In this document: positions 15,013-23,119 of the stretch, piece after piece
How the letters are laid out: every line of letters starts with the position of its first letter
Numbering within the stretch: the first letter of the stretch is position 1
NCBI GenBank assembly: GCA_036511855.1
Contig: DATCBN010000025.1
Span: forward strand, 1 to 35,436
DNA: 35,436 nucleotides
Direction: 5' to 3'
Source: Candidatus Eremiobacteraceae bacterium
GTDB lineage: Bacteria > Vulcanimicrobiota > Vulcanimicrobiia > Eremiobacterales > Eremiobacteraceae
The notes under the pieces: model-generated
The model's input: only the letters and a program-made list of their open reading frames with translations
The model's database searches: none
Told to the model about the DNA's origin: nothing
Made by a program: the position numbers and the translations under genes

Positions 15013-16121
15013 CAGTGCGTTCTGGGACCGAAATGCACTTTGATGAGCGGGCTTACGTAGCGGCGCACGTCGGCGATCGGACCAACGCCGTACCACGGAG
15101 AGCCGCCGATCAGGTACACGACATCGCCGAGCGTGACCACCGCCATGCCTTGGCGCGGGAACGGCATCCACGGTCCGCTCATCCAACCTTGGTTGATTCC
15201 GGCCGAGATCTCCATCGTCTGCGTCGCCGAAGGATCGTCTGCTTGGCTGCCGGGGATGATGCCGCCGATCGCGACCAGCCTGCCTTCGACGGTGGTCAGG
15301 CCGAAGTGCGCGCGGCTTTGCAGCATGTGATACCCAAGAGTCCACCGGTTGCGCACTGGGTCGAAGTATTCCACGGAATCGAGAAAGCGGCCATCGTGGG
15401 CCGTGCCGCCGACGATCGCTATCTCACCGTTGATGAGCGCCGTGACGCTGCCGATGCGCGACGTCGCGAGGGCGTTTTGCATCAAGCTCCATCTGCCGGT
15501 CGCGATGTCGAACACTTCGATCGATGTTTCGTCGTTGCCGTGAGACGATGCCCCGCCGACGAGATAAAGTCTTCCCGCGACTGCCTGCATGCTGGCGCCG
15601 TGGCGAGGTACCGGCATGGAACGCATCTCTTCCCACGTGTCGGTCACGGGGTCGTAGCGCCACGCTTTGTTGGTGACTTTGTTCTCGATGCGGCCGCCGG
15701 CGAGATAGATGTAGCCTTGATAAGCGGTGGCCGCGGCGTTGTCTACCGATTCCGGAACGGGTGCAGCGGTCTGCCACGTGCCGAGATTCGCGGGGATCGG
15801 GCCGCCTTGGCCTTCCGGTGGCGGCGTGCTCGTCACAAGGCTCGGCTGAAGCACAAGCGTTGTGTCGACTTGTTTGCGGTTGCCGTTGAACCCGCCGAAT
15901 AGGTAGACTCGTCCATTGAGAACTGCCGCGGCCGCATATTGGAGCGGCATTGGCAGAGTCGGCCCTTGCACCCAACTGCCATGGTTAAGGTCCGGGCGAA
16001 GCACGTAGCTGGTATCGGATGTCGCGGTGGCGGCCGGCTGCGGCGACGGAGCGGGGCTAGGCGAAGGAGTCGGATCCGCCGCGGCGACCATCATCGCGGC
16101 CAGCGCCGCAAATACGTTCAT
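15012..16121 (-). CDS. Exported Kelch-repeat beta-propeller protein in ABC operon
   Basis: The 369-residue protein starts at ATG 16121 within the TGATG junction of the ATPase gene. A hydrophobic N-terminus (MNVFAALAAMMVAAADP) looks like a signal peptide or anchor and is followed by a Pro/Ser/Ala linker. Six GG doublets (FGGFNGN, AGGRIEN, VGGASSH, VGGTAHD, IGGIIPG, IGGSPWY) with trailing W/Y residues mark about six Kelch blades. Kelch propellers usually bind proteins or sugars; some are oxidases, but no Cu/Tyr-Cys site is evident. Its place between ATPase and permeases with overlaps at both ends implies it works with the exporter on the outer face (inference). Confidence 0.88.
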   Translation of the reverse strand: MNVFAALAAMMVAAADPTPSPSPAPSPQPAATATSDTSYVLRPDLNHGSWVQGPTLPMPLQYAAAAVLNGRVYLFGGFNGNRKQVDTTLVLQPSLVTSTPPPEGQGGPIPANLGTWQTAAPVPESVDNAAATAYQGYIYLAGGRIENKVTNKAWRYDPVTDTWEEMRSMPVPRHGASMQAVAGRLYLVGGASSHGNDETSIEVFDIATGRWSLMQNALATSRIGSVTALINGEIAIVGGTAHDGRFLDSVEYFDPVRNRWTLGYHMLQSRAHFGLTTVEGRLVAIGGIIPGSQADDPSATQTMEISAGINQGWMSGPWMPFPRQGMAVVTLGDVVYLIGGSPWYGVGPIADVRRYVSPLIKVHFGPRTH

Positions 16122-17137
16122 CACGACCGGCCAACCGGTTCGGGCGCAAGCGCGCCCATGCCGCGCTGGTATACTTGTCTGATGATCGTCTCCAATTCGG
16201 GCTCGGCTATCGTGATGTCGCGCAACTCGCACTGCGCGGCCAACGCTGTGATGAGTTGGTCCGCACGCACGACGTCGCGATCGAATTCGAATTTCATGGT
16301 CGGACCATCGCGGGAAACCACGACAACTCCGGGGAGGTTGATGCTGACGCCGCTGCAGTCTTCCACGAGCTCGACCGTCAGCAACCGCTTGCGTCCGAAG
16401 CGGTCGCGGATCCCATCGATGCTCCCGTCGTAAATTTTTTGGCCGTGATCGATGAGCACGATCCGTTCGCAGAGCTTTTCGATGTCGTTGAGGTCGTGTG
16501 TGGTGAGCAAAAACGTGGTGCCGCGCTGGATGTTGACGCGCTGGATGAACTTCCGGATCGCTTCTTTAGCGACGACGTCAAGGCCGATCGTCGGTTCATC
16601 CAGGAACACGACTTTCGGTTCGTGCAGCATGGCCGCCGCAAAATCGCCGCGCATCCGTTGGCCTAGGCTGAGCTGACGCACCGGCGTTCGGATGAATTCG
16701 TCAAGGCCGAGAATTTCGGTGAATTCCGCCAGGTTTCGCGCGTAGGTCTTCTCCGGCACATTGTAGATGGCGCGCAAAAGCCGGAACGATTCCACCAGCG
16801 GCAAATCCCAGTACAATTGCGTTCGCTGGCCAAAGACCACGCCGATCTGCTTTCCGTTGGATTGGCGGTCTTTCCAAGGAACGATGCCGTCGACCGTGCA
16901 CGTGCCGCTCGTGGGCACGAGAATGCCGGTGAGCATTTTGATGGTGGTGGATTTGCCGGCGCCGTTTGGCCCGATGTAGCCGACGATCTCTCCAGTGTCG
17001 ACTTCGAACGAGACATCGCGCACGGCGTCTTTGGTCTCGTAGTCGCGCGAGAAGAGGTTGGCGAGCGCGCTCCACGCGCCGTCCTTGCGTTTGAGGGTCT
17101 TGAACTGCTTGGTCAGCCGGTCGGCGCGGATGATCAT
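16121..17137 (-). CDS. ABC exporter ATP-binding protein (COG4586-type)
   Basis: The 338-residue ATPase has Walker A GPNGAGKST at 56-64, Q-loop FGQRTQLYWDLP, signature LSLGQRMR, Walker B VVFLDEPTIGLD and H-loop TTHDLND. The insertion of FGQRTQLYWDLP and a C-terminal domain of about 100 residues are typical of ATPases paired with DUF990/ABC-2 permeases. Start ATG 17137 (MIIRADRLTKQF) is chosen because homology begins there; the frame extends further upstream only through repeat sequence. It is first in the four-gene exporter operon and would energise the two permeases. Confidence 0.93.
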   Translation of the reverse strand: MIIRADRLTKQFKTLKRKDGAWSALANLFSRDYETKDAVRDVSFEVDTGEIVGYIGPNGAGKSTTIKMLTGILVPTSGTCTVDGIVPWKDRQSNGKQIGVVFGQRTQLYWDLPLVESFRLLRAIYNVPEKTYARNLAEFTEILGLDEFIRTPVRQLSLGQRMRGDFAAAMLHEPKVVFLDEPTIGLDVVAKEAIRKFIQRVNIQRGTTFLLTTHDLNDIEKLCERIVLIDHGQKIYDGSIDGIRDRFGRKRLLTVELVEDCSGVSINLPGVVVVSRDGPTMKFEFDRDVVRADQLITALAAQCELRDITIAEPELETIIRQVYQRGMGALAPEPVGRS

Positions 17138-17188
17138 CGTAGGCCGCCCGTTCGACGCTGCCTGCACCCTCGCATTTTCAACCTGTGC

Positions 17189-17260
17189 AATCGTACAGGG
17201 TAAGCATCGCTCGCCCATTTGTAGGAGGGCAATCGTACTAGGGCAAGCATCGCTTGCCCC
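17189..17260. repeat. Two REP-like palindromes in direct orientation
   Basis: 17198-17216 is an imperfect copy (GGGTAAGC/GCTCGCCC) and 17241-17259 a perfect one (GGGCAAGC/GCTTGCCC), both with centre ATC. Each is preceded by GCAATCGTAC, and a stray GTAGGAGGGC at 17221-17230 marks a partial unit. The pair lies between the ABC operon and the end of the membrane protein gene on the same strand. T6 at 17271 is 11 bases past the second palindrome. Confidence 0.85.
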
Positions 17261-17274
17261 GTACCTGCGATTTT

Positions 17275-18045
17275 TTATGCGATGGGTGCCAAATTGCGAT
17301 AGCAGATTGTCGCAACTGCGGCTGTGAGGCTCCACGCCACACAGTCGCCAATGCTCTGGATGATGACGTTTGCCGCGTCCGCGCCCGTGAACCCGAAGGC
17401 AACAACTCCAAGGAAGTAACAGCCGAAATTACCAATCGCGAGCAGGATGAACAGGGGGGCGCCGACGCCCAGCGCACGCCGGCGGTTGCCCTTTTCAAAC
17501 GCGCTAGCGATGCCCAACCGCAACGACAAAACCACGCGGCCGGCGTCAAGCGCGACGCGCGCGAATCCGACCGCAACGCCAAACGCGAGCATGCCCGTGA
17601 GCCAGACTACGAGTCCTGTCGTGACCACGGTCAATACGGTGATAGCTGCCGGCTGATTGAACATGCCAAGCGCGATTAAGTACGCGATTGCGATGGCAAA
17701 TGCCGGCACGGTAGCATAGATCCCCGACAGGAGCGAGGCGACGATGACATTTCCCGTGCGTCGAAGCGGCGAGCTGAAAAACTGATTCAGGCCAATTTGC
17801 TTGCCGCGTATCGCGGCGTCAAACATGACGCAAAGCCCGGCCTCGACCATCGGGAATAGCACAATCGCGGTCAACGCGCCGAGCGCCGTGAACCAACCAC
17901 TATTCAATACGGCTCCGTGCACGCGTAGATGCAGAGCGGCCAGCATTTTGTCGTCTCCCGAGCGATTGGAGAGGCCATTGAACGTGTTGCCGATCAGGCT
18001 AAAACGCCCAGCGTAAGCGCGATTTTGCCGGCGTTGCGCAAACAT
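17275..18045 (-). CDS. Multi-pass integral membrane protein of unknown function
   Basis: The 256-residue product has a basic N-terminal segment of about 35 residues and then roughly six hydrophobic segments, including GWFTALGALTAIVLFPMVEA, ATVPAFAIAIAYLIALGMF and TVLTVVTTGLVVWLTGMLAF. The loop ASAFEKGNRRRALGVGAPLF is charged and probably cytoplasmic. No transporter motif or enzyme site is visible, and no family is recognised. ATG 18045 has AAGG ten bases upstream. It is divergent from the GGCT-fold gene and ends close to two palindromic repeats, so it may be a single-gene transcript. Confidence 0.75.
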   Translation of the reverse strand: MFAQRRQNRAYAGRFSLIGNTFNGLSNRSGDDKMLAALHLRVHGAVLNSGWFTALGALTAIVLFPMVEAGLCVMFDAAIRGKQIGLNQFFSSPLRRTGNVIVASLLSGIYATVPAFAIAIAYLIALGMFNQPAAITVLTVVTTGLVVWLTGMLAFGVAVGFARVALDAGRVVLSLRLGIASAFEKGNRRRALGVGAPLFILLAIGNFGCYFLGVVAFGFTGADAANVIIQSIGDCVAWSLTAAVATICYRNLAPIA

Positions 18046-18100
18046 AAATCGATCGCCTTGTCGTATATTTCGCCGACGCTAAGAACGTGATGCACGGCGG

Positions 18101-18109
18101 TGCTATACT
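18101..18109 (+). promoter_or_regulatory. Extended -10 promoter giving a probably leaderless mRNA
   Basis: TGC followed by TATACT (18104-18109) is an extended -10 element. The ATG of the GGCT-fold gene begins at 18116, seven bases after the box, where transcription would normally start. No convincing -35 sits 17 bases upstream and no Shine-Dalgarno sequence could fit. The mRNA would therefore start at or next to the initiation codon. Confidence 0.6.
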
Positions 18110-18115
18110 GTATCT

Positions 18116-18505
18116 ATGAATGACGAGCCTCTGAAGATATTCGTTTACGGTACCCTTATGCGCGGATTATCGCGCCACCACTTCATGACCGACGGGCGCT
18201 ATGAAGGCGAAGCGTCTGCTAAGGGCCGGCTCATATCGCTCGGGGAATACCCGGCATTGCTCGACGGCGCCGGCTCTGTGCGCGGCGAGGTCTATTCGTT
18301 CGACGATCTGCCGGCCGCTTTGGACGTACTTGACGATGTCGAAAATTTCGATCCGGCAAATCCCGAGAGCGGCGAGTACGTACGTGAAGCTCGGCGCGTC
18401 GTCCGCGATGACGGCGAAGAGATCCGCGCTTGGCTATACGTCTATAACCGGCCGCGCGAAAATGCGCCGATCATCCAAAGCGGCGATTGGCGGCGACAGC
18501 CGTAA
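18116..18505 (+). CDS. Gamma-glutamylcyclotransferase-fold (AIG2-like) protein
   Basis: The 129-residue protein has the substrate-loop motif FVYGTLMRG (YGTL at 11-14), the conserved GEYPALLDG segment, GEVYSFDDLPAALDVLDDVE with the candidate catalytic Glu76, and the closing RAWLYVYNRP strand. Family members cyclise gamma-glutamyl groups or open gamma-glutamylamine bonds, releasing 5-oxoproline. Substrates differ widely and none can be assigned here. It is soluble and stands alone, converging with exbD. The start is supported by an extended -10 element immediately upstream, implying leaderless translation. Confidence 0.88.
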   Translation: MNDEPLKIFVYGTLMRGLSRHHFMTDGRYEGEASAKGRLISLGEYPALLDGAGSVRGEVYSFDDLPAALDVLDDVENFDPANPESGEYVREARRVVRDDGEEIRAWLYVYNRPRENAPIIQSGDWRRQP

Positions 18506-18516
18506 GACGTCGAGCG

Positions 18517-18939
18517 CTAGTCGGTTACCAGTCCGACGTCATCGTCGCCGGCTTCACGCGCGGCGTCGAGCACCTTGATGATCGAACCGTAGGGTGTGGC
18601 GCTATCTGCAATCAGAGCGATATGCGTGGAATAGCCCGCTCTCTCAGAGTGGAAGCGCACAGTCTCGGCCATGCGATCATAGAGGTCCGAAGCGGTCACG
18701 CGTTCGCCGTCGATTGTCGTCGCGCCCGACGCGGTGATCGATACCTCGATGTTTTTCATCGGATGATGTCCGGGGCAGACGATACATTGATGCGAAATAT
18801 CTTTTTGGAAGCCTGGCGGCGTGTTCAATGAAGCGAGGATCATGAAGATGATCAGCAGCACGAGGAGCACGTCGGTGAACGGGGTGATATTGATCTCGGC
18901 CATCGGGCCGTCGTTGCTCGCGCCGGATTGCGTGCCCAT
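18517..18939 (-). CDS. exbD: ExbD/TolR-type energy-transduction protein with CxxC-HH insertion
   Basis: A 140-residue ExbD homologue. MAEINITPFTDVLLVLLIIF holds the single membrane helix with Asp23, the proton-path residue of the family, followed by a periplasmic domain with IEVSITASGATTIDGERVT. ATG 18939 follows AAGGAGG by eight bases; a longer frame upstream covers repeat sequence. ExbD works with ExbB and TonB to energise outer-membrane transport. No exbB, tonB or receptor gene is in the window. Just after the helix is HQCIVCPGHHP (Cys52, Cys55, His58, His59), which I do not know from ordinary ExbD proteins. Confidence 0.9.
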   Translation of the reverse strand: MGTQSGASNDGPMAEINITPFTDVLLVLLIIFMILASLNTPPGFQKDISHQCIVCPGHHPMKNIEVSITASGATTIDGERVTASDLYDRMAETVRFHSERAGYSTHIALIADSATPYGSIIKVLDAAREAGDDDVGLVTD

Positions 18940-19020
18940 TGTGGGCCTCCTTCGCTGCGGGTAATGCGCAGGATCGGGTGGCCCGAGAGTTCGGCGCGGT
19001 GATCGCGGCGCCTTGCGGAA

Positions 19021-19105
19021 GTCGGGGCCAAGATCGCTTGGCCGACAATGAAGGTCGGCCCCTGCAATAAGATGGGGCAAGCGTTGCTTGCCCTAGTACG
19101 GATGC
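19021..19105. repeat. Composite palindrome cluster upstream of exbD
   Basis: Three stems occur in series: GTCGG.GGCCAAG/CTTGGCC.GAC around 19021-19046, GGCCGAC/GTCGGCC at 19040-19060, and GGGCAAGC/GCTTGCCC at 19075-19093 (centre GTT) followed by TAGTAC. The first two share arms, so alternative pairings are possible. The second matches the last hairpin of the element at 22838-23109, and the third is the 19-base element seen elsewhere. They lie between exbD and the ndh gene end, both minus strand. Confidence 0.8.
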
Positions 19106-19116
19106 CCTGATCCCTC

Positions 19117-20382
19117 CTACAGACGCGGGTCGGCGGGCATCGAGAGCTTGACCGTATCGCGCGAGAAGAGAAGGTCGAGCGTCCAATCGATGGCGACGCG
19201 CAGTTTGCGCTCGAGGGTGGGGATGCGCGTGAGATAGTAGGTGCGCCACAGCCACCATGCTGGGAACCCCGAGATTTTGAATCCGCCGACCATCGCGACC
19301 GCGCTTCTTTCGCCGAGGTTTGCCATCTGGCCGATCATCGTGAACGCGAACGGCTTGAGCGGTTTTCCGTCAGCCAACGCCACCATGTTGTTCGCGACGT
19401 GCGTGCCTTCGCGCAGCGCATGCTGCGCCGTCGGCGGATATGGCTTCGCGCCTGGTGCCGGCAAGACTTGGGCACAGTCGCCGATCGCCCAAACGCCGGG
19501 ATGACCGGGAACGGCCAAGTTGGCGTCCACGGGCACGCGCCCGCGCTCGTTTGTGATCCCCAGCGCGGCGATGAGCGGATTGGGCCCGACGCCGCCGGCC
19601 CAGATGAACGTCCGGGTCAGAATGCGCGTGCCGTCGCTCAAGTCGATGCCTTCCGCGTCGGCGGCGCGCACTTTCGCGTTCATAAGGACCTCCATGCCGC
19701 GCTTGACCAGCGTGCTCGCGGTGAAGGTCGCGAGCTGCTCGCTGAGCTCGGGCAGAACGCGCGATTGAGCGTCCAATAACACAGTGCGGATGTCCGCGGC
19801 TGTGAAATTGCTGTATTGCCTAGAAGCGCGACGCACGAACACGTCGAGTTCGGCGGCGGTTTCGACGCCGGCGAAGCCCGCGCCGGCGACGACAAAGGTC
19901 AGCAACTGGCGGCGCTGATCTGCGTCTTCCTCGAGTTCGGCTCGTTCGAGCATATCGAGTGCATGGTTGCGGATGCGGATCGCGTCTGTGAGTGTTTTGA
20001 CCGGCAGCGAGAATTCCGCGACTCCGGGCAGGCCGAAGTAGTTGGACACGCCGCCGACGGCGATCAGCAATTGATCGAATCCCAACTGGTGGCGATGGCC
20101 TTGCTCGTGGCTGAACGACACCGTGCGGGTGGCGAGGTCGACAGTGTCGATCTCCGCCTCGAGAAGCTTGATCCGCGGGCAGATGCGTCTGATGTTTTGC
20201 ACGATATGCCGTGTGTCGATGGAACTGGTGGCGGCTTGCGGCAGCATCGGCGTGAATAGGAAGTAATTTTCGCGGCTGACGAGCGTGACTTGGATATCCT
20301 TGTGCCGGCCGGCCAGTGCCTGCAGGCGAAGCGCGGCGTAGACCCCGCCGAATCCGCCGCCGAGTATGAGCATCCGATTCAT
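19117..20382 (-). CDS. ndh: Type II NADH:quinone oxidoreductase (Ndh-2)
   Basis: The 421-residue flavoprotein passes electrons from NADH to quinone without pumping protons. The FAD-binding Rossmann motif LILGGGFGGVYAAL is at the N-terminus, the NADH-binding motif VVAGAGFAGVETAAEL in the middle, and the FAD-binding GVWAIGDCAQV near residue 300. GTHVANN and a C-terminal amphipathic stretch (ISGFPAWWLWRTYYL) fit peripheral membrane attachment. ATG 20382 was chosen by homology to family N-termini; a frame to 20589 runs over the divergent gene. The divergent neighbour starts at 20432, leaving about 50 bases for both promoters. Confidence 0.94.
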   Translation of the reverse strand: MNRMLILGGGFGGVYAALRLQALAGRHKDIQVTLVSRENYFLFTPMLPQAATSSIDTRHIVQNIRRICPRIKLLEAEIDTVDLATRTVSFSHEQGHRHQLGFDQLLIAVGGVSNYFGLPGVAEFSLPVKTLTDAIRIRNHALDMLERAELEEDADQRRQLLTFVVAGAGFAGVETAAELDVFVRRASRQYSNFTAADIRTVLLDAQSRVLPELSEQLATFTASTLVKRGMEVLMNAKVRAADAEGIDLSDGTRILTRTFIWAGGVGPNPLIAALGITNERGRVPVDANLAVPGHPGVWAIGDCAQVLPAPGAKPYPPTAQHALREGTHVANNMVALADGKPLKPFAFTMIGQMANLGERSAVAMVGGFKISGFPAWWLWRTYYLTRIPTLERKLRVAIDWTLDLLFSRDTVKLSMPADPRL

Positions 20383-20431
20383 GGCCGCTGCTCCGAGCAG
20401 GCGACGCGCTCCGGCCGCCCAATCCCTTTCT

Positions 20432-22813
20432 ATGCCACAACGCACGAAAATTGCTGCCGCAATCGTCATCGGCTTTGCTACTTTGGTCTTCGCGCTCGCC
20501 GGCGCCGAACGACTTCGCGCGGCCGACGGTACGATGCTGCCGAACGGTTGGACGATCACACCGGCCGGAGAGCTGACGCCGCTCGGCACCTTGCCCCTGC
20601 GTGTCGTCGAAGATCCGTCGGGCCGATGGCTCGCGGTGTCAAACGCCGGCTACGGTGCCCAATCGGTGACGATCGTCGACGAGCGAACCGGCGTCGTGGC
20701 TGCGAGCGCACCCATCGCCAAGTCGTTTTATGGACTTGCGTTCGCATCGGACGGAAAGACGCTCTATGCATCCACCGCCGCCGATGGAGGCATCAGACGA
20801 TTCGCCTTCGACGCGAATACCGGCGCGTTGCACGATCTCGGCGCATGGACGATCGGCTCGGGATCGCAGTGGATAGCGGGCCTCGCGGTTTCGGCCGATG
20901 GACGAGTGGTATACGCTGCATCAACTGCCACCGATGAGCTCATGGCGTTGGACTCTTCGAGCGGCTCAAAGCTCTGGGCCGCAAAAATAGGCACCCAACC
21001 ATACGCAGTCGCGTTGTCAAGGACCGGCACCAACGCGTATGTGAGCGATTGGACCGGCTCTTCGGTTGACGTCGTGGATGCTGCGTCGGGCGCAAATATC
21101 GCTCACATCCAAGTCGGGGCGCATCCGAACGCATTGCTCGCCTCTCCGGACGGTGCAACATTGTACGTCGTGTGCGCGAACGATAACACCGTCTATGCGA
21201 TCGACACGAAAACGAATTCGGTGCGCGCGCATTTCGATGTCGCGCTGTCTCCAAATTCGCCTGAGGGCTCGACGCCGGACGGCCTCGCACTTTCCACTGA
21301 TGGGAAGACACTATTCGTCGCCGACGCCGGCAACAACACAGTGGTGGCCTTAGACCTCGCGAGCGGCGAGGTGAACGGGGCGGTGCCGGTTGGATGGTAC
21401 CCCACCGATATCCTGATCACGCACGATGGTGCCCGACTGGTTGCGCTCGACGGTCACGGCACGCAAGTCCATTCCAATCCGCTGTATCGTCACCCCGATG
21501 CGCGGCCGAAATCCAAACAAGGTGCGAATCCCGACGAATATTACGTCGCGGAGTTGGCCACCGGGGATCTGGAACGACTCGCGATGCCGGATCAGAAAAC
21601 GCTCGCCTCAGGATTGATCGTCGCGCGCGGCAACGTTCCACGCATCACAAACACTATCGACTGTTACAGCGTAGACTACAGCCTGAACTGCTCCCCGTTT
21701 GACCACGGTCGCATTTCTCCAGCGCCAACGCACGTCATCTACGTCATCAAAGAGAACCGGACGTATGACGAAGTGCTCGGCGATGACCCACGGGGCAACG
21801 GCGAGCGCGATCTCGCTATCTTCGGGAAGAGAATAACCCCTAATATTCATAGCCTCGCCGACAGCTTCGTCCTTCTCGACGATTTCGATGTGGATGCCGA
21901 AGTGTCGGCCGACGGCCACAATTGGTCGACGGCCGCGTACTCGACCGACTACGTCGATAAGCTTTGGCCGTCAACGTACTCGCACCGCAGGCAAGATTAC
22001 GATTACGAAGGCAGCGCAGCGTCGCGACCGTCGGCGGGGTACATCTGGGATGCCGCGATCGCAAAGGGCTTAAGCGTGCGCGACTACGGCGAGTATACCG
22101 ATTTTTCAACGAAGGCGGGCGATCTGGAAAAGCCTGTGGTCTCATCGTTGGTGGGCCGCATCGACCAGCATTACCGCGGCTTCGACCTGCAGGTCACGGA
22201 TCAGTCGCGAACGGATGAATGGCTCCGCGAATTCAAAGAATTTGTCAAAAACGGGCAACTGCCGGCGTTCGAAATCGTCCGTCTGCCCAACGACCATACT
22301 TCGGCCACACGTCCGGGCATGCCGACGCCGTACGCGATGGTGGCCGACAACGACCTCGCGCTCGGCCGGATGATCGACGCACTGAGCCATAGTAAGTATT
22401 GGAAAAACACCGTCGTGTTCGTGCTTGAGGACGACGCCCAGGCCGGCCCGGATCACGTCAGCGATCACCGCACTGAAGCGCTCGTGATCGGTGCGCAGGT
22501 TAAGCGCGGATTCGTCGACCACACACACTACACCACCTCCGGCATGATCCGGACCATCGAAGGCATCCTCGGTCTCGAACACATGAGCCAGTTCGACGCA
22601 AATGCGCGCTTGATGGATTTGGACTTCGCGGCAATCGCAAACACGGCGCCATGGTCGGCGATCCGCGAGACGGTCGACCTCAAGGCCGTTAATCCACCGG
22701 ATGCTTCGGGAGCGAAGGCCTCGATGCGACTAGACCTGAGCGGCGCCGACCGCGCAAATGAAGCGGCGTTCAATCGCATACTTATGGATTGGGCGAAGTC
22801 GCAGACGCACTAG
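20432..22813 (+). CDS. YncE-type beta-propeller fused to phosphoesterase (alkaline phosphatase superfamily)
   Basis: The 793-residue protein starts with a signal peptide (MPQRTKIAAAIVIGFATLVF, cleavage near RAADG). Residues 45-400 hold YVTN/YncE propeller repeats such as AFASDGKTLYAS and ASPDGATLYVV. From about 430 there is a PF04185-like phosphoesterase domain with VIYVIKENRTYDEVLGD, LPNDHTS near 620 and EDDAQAGPDHVSDHRTE near 667, which supply metal ligands and the nucleophile region. Such fusions are annotated as bifunctional YncE/alkaline phosphatase family proteins. It is secreted or periplasmic and may release phosphate from lipids or polymers; the substrate is unknown. ATG 20432 lies in the short gap before ndh. 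Confidence 0.9.
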   Translation: MPQRTKIAAAIVIGFATLVFALAGAERLRAADGTMLPNGWTITPAGELTPLGTLPLRVVEDPSGRWLAVSNAGYGAQSVTIVDERTGVVAASAPIAKSFYGLAFASDGKTLYASTAADGGIRRFAFDANTGALHDLGAWTIGSGSQWIAGLAVSADGRVVYAASTATDELMALDSSSGSKLWAAKIGTQPYAVALSRTGTNAYVSDWTGSSVDVVDAASGANIAHIQVGAHPNALLASPDGATLYVVCANDNTVYAIDTKTNSVRAHFDVALSPNSPEGSTPDGLALSTDGKTLFVADAGNNTVVALDLASGEVNGAVPVGWYPTDILITHDGARLVALDGHGTQVHSNPLYRHPDARPKSKQGANPDEYYVAELATGDLERLAMPDQKTLASGLIVARGNVPRITNTIDCYSVDYSLNCSPFDHGRISPAPTHVIYVIKENRTYDEVLGDDPRGNGERDLAIFGKRITPNIHSLADSFVLLDDFDVDAEVSADGHNWSTAAYSTDYVDKLWPSTYSHRRQDYDYEGSAASRPSAGYIWDAAIAKGLSVRDYGEYTDFSTKAGDLEKPVVSSLVGRIDQHYRGFDLQVTDQSRTDEWLREFKEFVKNGQLPAFEIVRLPNDHTSATRPGMPTPYAMVADNDLALGRMIDALSHSKYWKNTVVFVLEDDAQAGPDHVSDHRTEALVIGAQVKRGFVDHTHYTTSGMIRTIEGILGLEHMSQFDANARLMDLDFAAIANTAPWSAIRETVDLKAVNPPDASGAKASMRLDLSGADRANEAAFNRILMDWAKSQTH

Positions 22814-22837
22814 AAGAGTGAGATTCAAAAATGGTCA

Positions 22838-22962
22838 GTAGGGCCGAGGTTTATCCTCGGCCTCGGCGAGCTTTAGCTCGCCAGTTAATAGGTCGGCTGG
22901 GCAAGCGATGCTTGCCCTTCTACAAAAAAGTCCTGGCCGACCATAAAGGTCGGCCCCACAGA
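22838..22962. repeat. Four-hairpin modular element, copy A
   Basis: A 125-base unit carries four consecutive perfect stems: 22843-22861 (GCCGAGG/CCTCGGC), 22865-22882 (GGCGAGC/GCTCGCC, loop TTTA), 22899-22917 (GGGCAAGC/GCTTGCCC, centre GAT) and 22935-22955 (GGCCGACC/GGTCGGCC, loop ATAAA). It starts GTAGGGCCGAGG and ends CCCACAGA. It lies between the convergent phosphoesterase and MBL-cupin genes. A second near-identical copy follows 148 bases later. Confidence 0.9.
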
Positions 22963-22985
22963 AATGAGCGGCGCCGACCTGAAAT

Positions 22986-23109
22986 GTAGGGCCGAGGTTT
23001 ATCCTCGGCTTCGGCGAGCTTTAGCTCGCCGGTTAATAGGCCGGCTGGGCAAGCGATGCTTGCCCTCCTACAATAAATCCTGGCCGACCATAAAAGTCGG
23101 CCACACAGA
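22986..23109. repeat. Four-hairpin modular element, copy B
   Basis: This 124-base copy repeats the element at 22838-22962 with the same order of stems and only a handful of substitutions plus one length change in the A-rich spacer. The four stems are again present, with the last shortened by a mismatch (AAAAGTCGGCC). The two copies fill nearly all of the 306-base gap between 22814 and 23119, which holds no gene. A 23-base spacer (22963-22985) separates the copies. Confidence 0.9.
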
Positions 23110-23119
23110 CATATTTGAC

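Noticed and set aside
18751-18795. Haem-binding c-type motif in ExbD
   Set aside because: The sequence is CIVCPGHH, in which His does not directly follow the second Cys, so it is not CxxCH.
22814-23119. CRISPR array
   Set aside because: Only two long units are repeated, made of internal palindromes of different sequence, without unique spacers of constant length or cas genes.
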